Source: an uncultured Desulfobulbaceae bacterium (GTDB lineage: Bacteria > Desulfobacterota > Desulfobulbia > Desulfobulbales > BM004). Taken from it: DNA of 64,000 nucleotides. Each line of letters begins with the position of its first letter. Positions within the stretch are counted from its first letter, which is position 1. Under the pieces are notes generated by a model. It worked only from the letters and a program-made list of their open reading frames with translations, made no database searches and was not told the origin of the DNA. Made by a program: the position numbers and the translations under genes. The DNA lies in the NCBI GenBank assembly GCA_947259115.1, contig CAMYKS010000009.1, forward strand, positions 1 to 64,000, read 5' to 3'. Below are positions 9,292-15,827 of the stretch, piece by piece.

Positions 9292-9771
9292 TCACTTGGC
9301 AATTAAAACAGCCATCTCAGCATTGTTGGCCACTTCCCTGCTGATGCTGCCCATCCAAAGATTATGGAGCCTTTTGCCCCGTGATCCCATGACAATCATC
9401 TCAGCTTTTTCCTCCTGCGCTTTTTTCAGGATTTCCTCAGCTGGATGTCCCTGAACTGCCAGGGGTTTAATTCCTGAAAATCCCTGTTTTTCAAGGAGGT
9501 CTTTAAAATAGTTCAGCACCACTTCTGCCTTCTGATCCAGCTGCGCCTGGTGTTCAGTCCCCTGGAGGGACTCCTTCAAAGTTTTCATTTCAGAAGTACT
9601 GAGCAGTAAATCTCCCATAACGGAACGGCCTTGAGGTTTTTGGACATAGAGCAAGATAATGGTCTTCGGCACACAACCACCGCCCACACAATCACCCAGC
9701 AGGTTCTTCAAAGTTTCCACAACCTGTAGAGAGCCTTTGGTATCGTCAACCGCTATAAGAATTTTATTCAT
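9292..9771 (-). CDS. Universal stress protein (UspA) family
   Basis: A 159-residue single UspA domain: N-terminal strand KILIAVDDTKGS and C-terminal nucleotide loop GSRGKRLHNLWMGSIS. The loop has eight residues between its second and third glycines, where the usual ATP motif G-x2-G-x9-G-S/T has nine, so nucleotide binding may be altered. The pair GGGCVPK adds a Cys near residue 33. The gene sits inside the yedE-tusA cluster. In sulfur disproportionators, as I recall, a DsrE-like gene accompanies yedE and tusA; here a Usp gene follows the two small genes. Confidence 0.88.
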   Translation of the reverse strand: MNKILIAVDDTKGSLQVVETLKNLLGDCVGGGCVPKTIILLYVQKPQGRSVMGDLLLSTSEMKTLKESLQGTEHQAQLDQKAEVVLNYFKDLLEKQGFSGIKPLAVQGHPAEEILKKAQEEKAEMIVMGSRGKRLHNLWMGSISREVANNAEMAVLIAK

Positions 9772-9781
9772 CCTTCATTCC

Positions 9782-9985
9782 CTATTCCTGGAGGCTCTTG
9801 TAATAGTCCTGCACCTCATCCGTAAGGCCCTCAATCTTCTCTTCAGCGGCGCCGCCATACCCGGCAGCTTCTACAGCGCCGAAATAACCGGGCTCAGTGC
9901 CGGTGTGCGCAGAAACTGCATAACCACCGCCAAATGCAAGGCCCCAAACCAAAATCGCCAGAATCAGCCATTGAATGCTCTTCAT
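9782..9985 (-). CDS. Small single-TM protein in the yedE-tusA cluster
   Basis: A 67-residue protein. One N-terminal membrane helix or uncleaved signal (WLILAILVWGLAFGGGYAV) is followed by a Gly/Ala-rich stretch and an acidic C-terminus (EEKIEGLTDEVQDYYKSLQE). AGAGGG precedes the ATG at a suitable distance. It is packed between the Usp gene (10 bp) and another tiny membrane protein (15 bp), so it belongs to the operon. It is probably an accessory subunit of the YedE permease or an assembly factor; that role is inferred only from position. Confidence 0.72.
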   Translation of the reverse strand: MKSIQWLILAILVWGLAFGGGYAVSAHTGTEPGYFGAVEAAGYGGAAEEKIEGLTDEVQDYYKSLQE

Positions 9986-10000
9986 CGCAATCCCTCTCTG

Positions 10001-10192
10001 TTATTCGTCTTCTTCATCGTTATATAAATGCTCATACTGTTTTAAAAGATCGTCGGGCAACGCTTCCCCTTCTTCAAGCAGGTCAATGTTTTCACCGAAT
10101 CCAACTTCCAGAAAAGGCGGCACACTGTATCCCATCATGAAACCGGTAAAGCCGACAACGATAACTATCACCATCCATAGATTTTTATTCAT
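10001..10192 (-). CDS. Small single-TM acidic protein in the yedE-tusA cluster
   Basis: A 63-residue protein with one N-terminal helix (WMVIVIVVGFTGFMMGYSV) and a strongly acidic tail (ENIDLLEEGEALPDDLLKQYEHLYNDEEDE). It lies 23 bp downstream of tusA and 15 bp upstream of the other small membrane protein. The topology matches its neighbour (helix plus acidic tail), so the two may be distant relatives or act as a pair. Two hypothetical genes beside yedE and tusA fit the recalled cluster of sulfur-disproportionating bacteria. Confidence 0.72.
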   Translation of the reverse strand: MNKNLWMVIVIVVGFTGFMMGYSVPPFLEVGFGENIDLLEEGEALPDDLLKQYEHLYNDEEDE

Positions 10193-10215
10193 TATCCTGT
10201 CCTCTTGGCTATCCC

Positions 10216-10467
10216 TTAAGCTTTTTGAATTGTGAAGATGAATTTAGACCCGTTCCGCTGTTGATCGATAATCGGGTTGCCTTCATTTGTGCACATGGCA
10301 GAGATGGATTCGGCTGAAGATGGGTTGTCAAAGGCCAGTTCAAGTTTGTCGCCGCTGTGCAGTTTTTCCAAAATTTTCTTGGTGTAGAGCTGTGGGTGGG
10401 GACAGACATAGCCGCAAACATCCAATTCATACAGTCCGGGTCCTTTTTGGTTGAATTTCATTGCCAT
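10216..10467 (-). CDS. tusA: TusA/SirA-like sulfur carrier protein
   Basis: An 83-residue protein with the TusA fold signature LDVCGYVCPHPQLYTKKIL. The Cys of the CPxP motif (residue 21) carries persulfide in this family. LHSGDKLEL and the C-terminal strands match the usual length. It acts in the cytoplasm, accepting sulfur from membrane transport or rhodaneses and passing it on. GGAG lies 9 nt before the ATG. The gene follows yedE by 23 bp, the arrangement seen in yedE-tusA pairs. Whether it feeds dissimilatory sulfur metabolism or biosynthesis cannot be told from sequence; the cluster favours the former. Confidence 0.92.
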   Translation of the reverse strand: MAMKFNQKGPGLYELDVCGYVCPHPQLYTKKILEKLHSGDKLELAFDNPSSAESISAMCTNEGNPIIDQQRNGSKFIFTIQKA

Positions 10468-10490
10468 GATATGGATCTCCTGTATTTAAT

Positions 10491-11999
10491 TTATAAGTCA
10501 AAATCGATATTGGCCATTTCTCGGGCCATTTTTCGTTCCGTATACCAGTTGAAAAACTTGACGCCGATAAAGGCGCCACCGATCATGCCGAGACCGAAAG
10601 ACCAGCCGGAGACGTCGCCGTTGGCGGTTCTGACAAAAAAGGCACCAACATTACAACCAAGCGCCAACCTGGAGCCGATCCCCATGAGTGCGCCGCCGAT
10701 CAGGGCCCATATTGCCAATTCCTTTGTGGGCATCTTCCACTTAAATTCGTTATTCATCAGGGCCATGACAGCAGCGCCGCCGATGAGTGCCACCGACATC
10801 CAGTCAGCCGGGTTGATGGCCGGACTGGGGATGCCGTTAACCCAACCGAAATAAATATTGTCCATATTGTTAAAACCCAGTTTCTGGGCCATCCAGCCGA
10901 CCCACTGGGCCTCCTGGGTGGTGACATACCAGTAGCCCGGGTCAAAGACCGTACCTTTGGCCGAGATGCCATAATCAAAGCCGATGCGCTGCAGGATGGT
11001 GCCGGCATTCTTGACACCGAATTTCATGCGCAGACCCTCTATAACAAACATCTGCAAGCCGCAGGCAATACCAAGAAACAGGCCGGCAATGGCAGTACGC
11101 TTGGAAGATATTATCATGGCCCAGAAACCGCGGATGTGATCTGCAAAGCCGGGACTGCGTCCTTCACGGCTTTGCAGATCAAGAACATACCGTTTCCTGG
11201 ACCAGAAAATGTAAACCACGGCCAACAGTAGAATGGCCGGCAGAACAACGCCCACGAAGGTATTGGCAAACAGGGCGCCGACCAGGGTATGGTCCTCAAA
11301 ACCGAGGAGCCTGGCAAAGGTAATTACCGGCTGTTCCCACACATATCCGGCCAGGTATTGATCAACCCAGCCGTCAGATACATTGATGGAGCTTGGCAGT
11401 CCCTTGGTGAGCGCTGCTTCGGCCCAGGATTTGGGCACCAGCTTGTTGGCCCAGCCGCCAACGTCGACAAAGGCTGACTGGGTCACACTGATCGAAAGAA
11501 TGACCAGCATTGAGACACCGTTGCCTTCACCGGCCTTATACAGGGAACCGGAGGCACAGCCGCCGGCAAAGACCATGCCGATTCCGAATATTAACCCGGC
11601 AATAACGGCATGGACGGACCAGGGCGCGGCATGGAAGGTGGACCAACCGGTCGAAGCCACAAGGGAGGAGGTGATTGAGAATAAAACGGTGGCAATCATG
11701 ATGCCGACCACCATACGCGGCACCCCGACCGCAAAAAGGTCCCTGAATGCAGAAGCAAAACAGAACCGGCCATACTGCAGACACATACCATATATAAAGC
11801 CGAACCAGAGATAAGCGGAAAGATACAGGTAATACTCATGCATAGCATAAGTAGCAACGCTTACCAGGCCAAAAAAGCCAACAATGATATAAACCCACAT
11901 AATGTGTTTCCGCGACACAGCCTGAGCAATTGGCTTGCTGTCACTACAGCAATCTGCTGGCTTTGATTCCGGAATTGTTTGTGTGACTATTGCGTCCAC
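10491..11999 (-). CDS. yedE: YeeE/YedE-family sulfur-compound transporter
   Basis: A 502-residue polytopic membrane protein with the two repeated sulfur-transport modules of the family. Conserved cysteines sit in membrane segments (YGRFCFASAFRD, FAGGCASGSLYKAGEG, and in the second half GSRLALGCNVGAFFV). YeeE family members import thiosulfate or related sulfane species across the inner membrane. The start is GTG at 11999 with AAAGGAGG 5 nt upstream. It is the first gene of the operon yedE-tusA-small-small-usp-rhodanese and has a sigma54 promoter and paired operator sites upstream. The substrate remains inferred. Confidence 0.92.
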   Translation of the reverse strand: MDAIVTQTIPESKPADCCSDSKPIAQAVSRKHIMWVYIIVGFFGLVSVATYAMHEYYLYLSAYLWFGFIYGMCLQYGRFCFASAFRDLFAVGVPRMVVGIMIATVLFSITSSLVASTGWSTFHAAPWSVHAVIAGLIFGIGMVFAGGCASGSLYKAGEGNGVSMLVILSISVTQSAFVDVGGWANKLVPKSWAEAALTKGLPSSINVSDGWVDQYLAGYVWEQPVITFARLLGFEDHTLVGALFANTFVGVVLPAILLLAVVYIFWSRKRYVLDLQSREGRSPGFADHIRGFWAMIISSKRTAIAGLFLGIACGLQMFVIEGLRMKFGVKNAGTILQRIGFDYGISAKGTVFDPGYWYVTTQEAQWVGWMAQKLGFNNMDNIYFGWVNGIPSPAINPADWMSVALIGGAAVMALMNNEFKWKMPTKELAIWALIGGALMGIGSRLALGCNVGAFFVRTANGDVSGWSFGLGMIGGAFIGVKFFNWYTERKMAREMANIDFDL

Positions 12000-12075
12000 T
12001 GCTACCTCCTTTACTGTTTCTAATTGTCTCTAGTTGGTTTACGCCTGTTTTTTATAAAGTTTACAATCATTGCTT

Positions 12076-12090
12076 GCAATGTGTGTGCCA
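12076..12090 (-). promoter_or_regulatory. Sigma54 promoter of the yedE operon
   Basis: On the minus strand TGGCACACACATTGC fits the -24/-12 consensus TGGCAC-N5-TTGC exactly. It lies about 77 bp upstream of the yedE GTG. A palindrome CCACAATGTGG (12088-12098) overlaps its -24 element. Sigma54 control needs an NtrC-type activator, and one is encoded at 19.4 kb. Confidence 0.78.
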
Positions 12091-12236
12091 CATTGTGGTA
12101 CTTGATCTCGGATTATTTATTTGTAAACTTCAAAAAATCTCCCTGCATAACCAGTCAGATAGGCCTCAGGCTTTATTGGCAACTCTTTTTCAATGTCTGC
12201 TATTCCCGATTGTGTCATGAACAGTTTTAAACAATG

Positions 12237-12284
12237 TGTTCCAAACTGAACACGGTGGCAGCCGAAGTTGTCCCAAACGGGACA
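12237..12284. promoter_or_regulatory. Paired dyad operator sites upstream of the yedE promoter
   Basis: Site 1 is TGTTCCAAACTGAACA (12237-12252) and site 2 is TGTCCCAAACGGGACA (12269-12284); the start-to-start distance is 32 bp, about three helical turns. They lie about 150-190 bp upstream of the sigma54 promoter, the usual place for activator binding. The same pair with the same 32-bp offset occurs at 17644-17691. Confidence 0.65.
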
Positions 12285-12390
12285 GTTTTGCATGCCGTTA
12301 TTGCAGCATCCACAGACTCTTTTGGGTTAGGGATGAGGTGCTGTCGCTTCTATTCACAATTGAAAAGTGATTGTTTCTTAATAAAAATGG

Positions 12391-12423
12391 AGGCCTGCCG
12401 GGAAGCAGGCCCCCGGGGGGGGG
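12391..12423. other. GC hairpin followed by a run of nine G
   Basis: GGCCTGC and GCAGGCC form a 7-bp stem at 12392-12411, then CCC leads into nine consecutive G at 12415-12423. No U tract follows on the plus strand, so it is not a standard terminator. The G run is prone to slippage. It sits in the non-coding stretch between the yedE operators and repeat copy B. Confidence 0.4.
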
Positions 12424-12500
12424 AGCAATGAAGGTATTTATTTGCCTTCACTGGGGAACATATTCCGGTTGAGGGACCAGAATAAAATTATTGGACTAGT

Positions 12501-12757
12501 CCGCATTTTTCACGAGTCGAGATGCCGGATAGACAAAGTGTAAGTCGTTGGAGCTATACTTTAGTATGCGAAACGCCTTACACTGCAGTTTATAAGGATG
12601 TATCGGCTTGCCCGAAGGGTGAACAGTTTTGAAAAAAATCTATTCAGTCACCTGGTACGAACTGTAACCGGACAAAGACACTGGAAATATAAAATTTAAA
12701 TGACAAAAACAGATATTTAAATTAATTTTTCAAAACTGTTCATGAAATATTCGGGCT
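12501..12757. repeat. MITE-like interspersed repeat, copy B
   Basis: The second copy of the element at 3432-3745, without its 56-bp duplication. Imperfect terminal inverted repeats are best seen here: ACTAGTCCGCATTTTTCACG at the left (12496 on) against ACTAGCCCGAATATTTCATG read from the right end, with about four mismatches. The right end abuts the stop codon (12760) of the minus-strand paralogue gene, so the element may supply its 3' end or terminator. The two copies are about 9 kb apart in the same orientation. Confidence 0.75.
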
Positions 12758-12759
12758 AG

Positions 12760-13350
12760 TTATGATGTCATAAATATCTGTTCAGCCTCGGTCCTCCGTA
12801 GTTGTTCCGAGCCGACTGCCATTTTTTGTATTGTGTCGCCAACACCGTCCTGTTCATTGCTCAGTTGGGGAGCGAGGGCCTGATTCAACTTCTTCTCTGC
12901 CTGGTTAAGCAGGTTGGAAAAAAGCAGGTAGTTTATACGGCTGTTGCCATAGGCTGATCTCACCAGTGATTCATAGCTGTCTCCCTTGGCCTTAAGAAGA
13001 CAGGTGTAATGCTCAACCAGCACAGTCAGGAATTCTGCATATTTTTCCTTGGCCTTACCTTTCAAGTCAGCCTGCCGGGCAATGGCTTCTGCATCAGGTT
13101 TTCTTCCTTGGACCAAGGCATCCTCCGCCTCATTAAGGGCTTTTTCGTGGCTCAGCAGAAAATAGTCAGAAAAGGCCCTGCGGCCATTTTTGTATTTCAT
13201 CAGGTCCTGGATGAAAAAAACAAAAAGGAAGGGGATGAGTATCATCCAGGTATGCAGTTTAGGCTTACTGAAAACCTGGCGGCCAAGTTGCGCGGCAAAT
13301 TTTCTTTCCCGGGCAAGGATTATTTCTTTTTTGTCGTTTAGACTGACCAT
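12760..13350 (-). CDS. Single-TM protein of unknown function, paralogue of the gene at 7387
   Basis: A 196-residue protein from the ATG at 13350; a TTG 27 bp earlier is less likely. One membrane helix (WMILIPFLFVFFI, residues ~37-50) follows a basic, polar N-terminus, and the rest is helical and charged. It aligns along its full length with the product of 7387-7974, sharing KPKLHxWMI, KYKN, YESLVRSAY, NYLLF and LNQAEKKLNQAL. It is the last gene of a minus-strand run with yeiH and a two-TM protein. The MITE-like repeat meets its stop codon. The family is not recognised; a scaffold or accessory role for membrane sulfur transport is speculation. Confidence 0.75.
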   Translation of the reverse strand: MVSLNDKKEIILARERKFAAQLGRQVFSKPKLHTWMILIPFLFVFFIQDLMKYKNGRRAFSDYFLLSHEKALNEAEDALVQGRKPDAEAIARQADLKGKAKEKYAEFLTVLVEHYTCLLKAKGDSYESLVRSAYGNSRINYLLFSNLLNQAEKKLNQALAPQLSNEQDGVGDTIQKMAVGSEQLRRTEAEQIFMTS

Positions 13351-13456
13351 AGTAAATACTCTTCTGCCTTTGTACAAAGGATCATAAAGGTGTTTTAGTT
13401 AAAGAAAAGCTCAGTTCATGGCTTTGGTAAGTTTTGGCAAGGATGAACGCCTGCAG

Positions 13457-13804
13457 TTAGGGATCCATCATGTACCGCCAACCAAATGCCAGAAGGACAA
13501 AACATAGAGCCATGCCGGAGAAAAAGGCTTTGGTGGGCCCGTAATCATCTCTCCCGGAGTGTATGAACGAATCGCGCAGGTAATATTCACCATCATATGA
13601 TCCCACGCTTTCTTCATACATGTAGGCTGCTGAGTTTATATCCCTTTCTTCTACGATCTGAATAATCTCTTTATATATCGGGATGTTGTTTTTTATATAG
13701 GGACCGACAACCCAGCCGAAAGACCAAACAAGAAACGCAACAAATAAAAATGTTCCCCAGGAGCGAAATTTAGAGCTATTGGTATTGGTTGTTGAGCCAT
13801 TCAT
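13457..13804 (-). CDS. Hypothetical two-TM protein
   Basis: A 115-residue protein with two predicted membrane helices (FLFVAFLVWSFGWVVGPYI, residues ~19-37, and FFSGMALCFVLLAFGWRYMM near the C-terminus). Between them lies a polar loop rich in acidic and aromatic residues (EESVGSYDGEYYLRDSF). AAGGAAACTCGAA precedes the ATG. It follows yeiH by about 75 bp, with a strong hairpin between. No family was recognised; it is probably part of the YeiH transport operon. Confidence 0.68.
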   Translation of the reverse strand: MNGSTTNTNSSKFRSWGTFLFVAFLVWSFGWVVGPYIKNNIPIYKEIIQIVEERDINSAAYMYEESVGSYDGEYYLRDSFIHSGRDDYGPTKAFFSGMALCFVLLAFGWRYMMDP

Positions 13805-13831
13805 TTCGAGTTTCCTTCATATAAAAATGCA

Positions 13832-13867
13832 CCCACTATCCGGGATTTTCACCTCCCGGATAGTGGG
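13832..13867. terminator. Hairpin terminator/attenuator after yeiH
   Basis: CCCACTATCCGGGA and TCCCGGATAGTGGG form a 14-bp perfect stem with an 8-nt loop. The minus-strand product runs into TGCATTTTT, and on the plus strand TTTT follows. Because two minus-strand genes continue downstream, it may act as a partial terminator that lowers their expression relative to yeiH. Confidence 0.75.
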
Positions 13868-13878
13868 TTTTAGGCGTT

Positions 13879-15642
13879 CTAGATTGTCGCTGTAAGCCCA
13901 GGAAATACCAGATAAAACATGATATAGGCCATGAGCAGTGTGAGTACGAGATTTAATGATTGACCAAAAACATACAGAGTAAGAGGTTTGCCGCCTTTGA
14001 AATGGTGTCTCAATTCGCGGAAATTGGTTGCCAGGCCGATGCTGACAAAAGACAGGGAGAAAAACCATCCCCTGAACAGGTCGCTCATGCCCTTGATGGC
14101 ACCCTGGTCGACCATTGCCCGCCCGAGGCCACCGGCCTCTGCATTGTAACTGGAATAGACCAGCGAAAAAATCACGGAGGCAGCGATAAAGCCGAGGACA
14201 AATTTCGGAAAGCGAAACCAGATTTCAGAGAGACCGACCTTGGCGCCTGTTTCTGCAACTTCCACCCTGGTTGTGAAGTAGAGAGCCAGGAAGAAGGCAA
14301 TGACACCGATAAGGACGTTTTGGATCATTTTAATGGTGGCGGCAACGTAGAGGGCCTTTTCCCCTAAGAAGGCGCCGGCCGCAGCAACAGCGCCGGAGGC
14401 ATCAATGGTGCCCCCCATCCAGGCGCCACCGAGGATCATCTGCTTATCGACCGGAAAGGTTGCTTTAATAACAGCCGGCATAACGATCATCATGATTGCC
14501 GTAAAAACCAGGGAAAGCCCGACAGCCAGTGTCAGTTCCTCTTTCTTGGCCCGGCAGGCGGAGGCGGCGGCAATTGCGGCAGACACGCCGCAGACCGACA
14601 TGTCGGAGCAGATAACGGCATTCAGTCGCTTGGAAGGCATTTTAATGATTTTCTGACCAAACCAATAGGTAATGAGCCAGACGGTCGGGGTAACAACCCA
14701 GGCGACAAAGATACCGGCGGTACCAATGGTGATAATTTTTTCAAATAAAATTTTGGCACCCAGCAGAACAAGACCGGTCTTGATATAATATTCGGTCTGA
14801 ACTGCCGGCATGGCCCATTTCGGGGTGCCGATCGTGTTGCTGACTAACATGCCGATAAAGATGGCCCAAAATGCATAGCCGATGCCGTAATGTTTCATGG
14901 TTGCCTGGGAGCTGAAAAGCCAGGCAACAACCGTTATTGCGAACACAAAAATGAAGCCAATGAGAAACTTATGTATGGGTATGCCCATGAAGACCATGGG
15001 GATGCCGAAGAAGAAAGCGAAAAACACCCCGAGAAGTATGAGCCACCAGATCTGGTTATAGGGTTTGGCTTTGGTTTTTGCCTTGGCTTTTCCGGCAAAA
15101 AGTTTTGCGTCCCGCCATTCACTGATGGCAACTGCTGCCGCAGCGTTGAGTGACTCATCCCTGAAGCCGGCGGCTTCCGCCGCCGCTTCTGCCATCTCGG
15201 CAGCGGCAAAGGTTGTTTTTTCGGTTGCCTTTTTTGTTTCATACTTTGCCACGGCCGAGGCTTTCTTGGACGCTGCCAATTCCTCATCCATTACAAAGGC
15301 CTGCAAAGGATTATTTGTCCACCCATGAGGTTTTTTTGCGAAGTTCTTCATCCATTTGCCGGCGTCGATACCTGTGGCTTTGACACTCTTTTTGGCATCT
15401 GAAAGTTGGTACCAGGCTATGGTCTTTATGGCGGATGTCCTTGTTGCCGCATCCCCATATTTCGCCTGGGCTTCGTTTATTTTGGTTTTCATGTCTCCAC
15501 TGTGGGGGAAATAAACAAGCATTCCCGCAATGAGAATTATAAAACCAAGCCAAATGGCCCACCAGTCCTCCTTTTTCCACAACTCCGACCATTCCCACTT
15601 GCCGATATCAACGACAATGTCTTTTCCGGAATTCTCTGCCAT
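13879..15642 (-). CDS. YeiH-family (UPF0324) putative sulfate/anion exporter, long form
   Basis: About 587 residues from the ATG at 15642, chosen for AAGGAGA 7 nt upstream; the frame stays open to 15762. After one N-terminal helix (WWAIWLGFIILIAGMLVYF) comes a ~120-residue, Ala/Lys-rich, charged region probably outside the membrane. The multi-helix YeiH core follows (HYGIGYAFWAIFIGMLVSNTIG, CSDMSVCGVSAAIAAASACRAKKEE, MGGTIDASGAVAAAGAFLG). Members are annotated as putative sulfate exporters. In this setting export of sulfate or sulfite from sulfur oxidation or disproportionation is a reasonable inference. YeiH proteins are usually about 340-450 residues, so the N-terminal insert makes this one long. 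A sigma54-like promoter lies upstream. Confidence 0.85.
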   Translation of the reverse strand: MAENSGKDIVVDIGKWEWSELWKKEDWWAIWLGFIILIAGMLVYFPHSGDMKTKINEAQAKYGDAATRTSAIKTIAWYQLSDAKKSVKATGIDAGKWMKNFAKKPHGWTNNPLQAFVMDEELAASKKASAVAKYETKKATEKTTFAAAEMAEAAAEAAGFRDESLNAAAAVAISEWRDAKLFAGKAKAKTKAKPYNQIWWLILLGVFFAFFFGIPMVFMGIPIHKFLIGFIFVFAITVVAWLFSSQATMKHYGIGYAFWAIFIGMLVSNTIGTPKWAMPAVQTEYYIKTGLVLLGAKILFEKIITIGTAGIFVAWVVTPTVWLITYWFGQKIIKMPSKRLNAVICSDMSVCGVSAAIAAASACRAKKEELTLAVGLSLVFTAIMMIVMPAVIKATFPVDKQMILGGAWMGGTIDASGAVAAAGAFLGEKALYVAATIKMIQNVLIGVIAFFLALYFTTRVEVAETGAKVGLSEIWFRFPKFVLGFIAASVIFSLVYSSYNAEAGGLGRAMVDQGAIKGMSDLFRGWFFSLSFVSIGLATNFRELRHHFKGGKPLTLYVFGQSLNLVLTLLMAYIMFYLVFPGLTATI

Positions 15643-15712
15643 GCTCGCTCTCCTTTTTAAAATTAGTTCGGGAATACAACACTTTTCAACTTCAGTATAG
15701 ACCCAAAACTTT

Positions 15713-15727
15713 ACAAGGCTTATACCA
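15713..15727 (-). promoter_or_regulatory. Weak sigma54-like promoter of yeiH
   Basis: Minus-strand TGGTATAAGCCTTGT resembles TGGYAY-N5-TTGC but has GT in place of the conserved GC of the -12 element. The palindrome CCACATTGTGG (15725-15735) overlaps the -24 element exactly as its counterpart does at the yedE promoter. The implied leader is about 60 nt. The shared palindrome raises the likelihood; the -12 mismatch lowers it. Confidence 0.45.
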
Positions 15728-15827
15728 CAATGTGGCACGTCATAATAAACCTGCTTTTGCAATAAACAGACCAGCTTTGCTGTATAAGGAAGAAAAAAGA
15801 AATGTGCCGGATAACTGCAGCCGTCAC

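Noticed and set aside
12234-12431. 65-codon plus-strand frame
   Set aside because: It spans the operator sites, the hairpin and the G run, and has no ribosome site or recognisable protein features.
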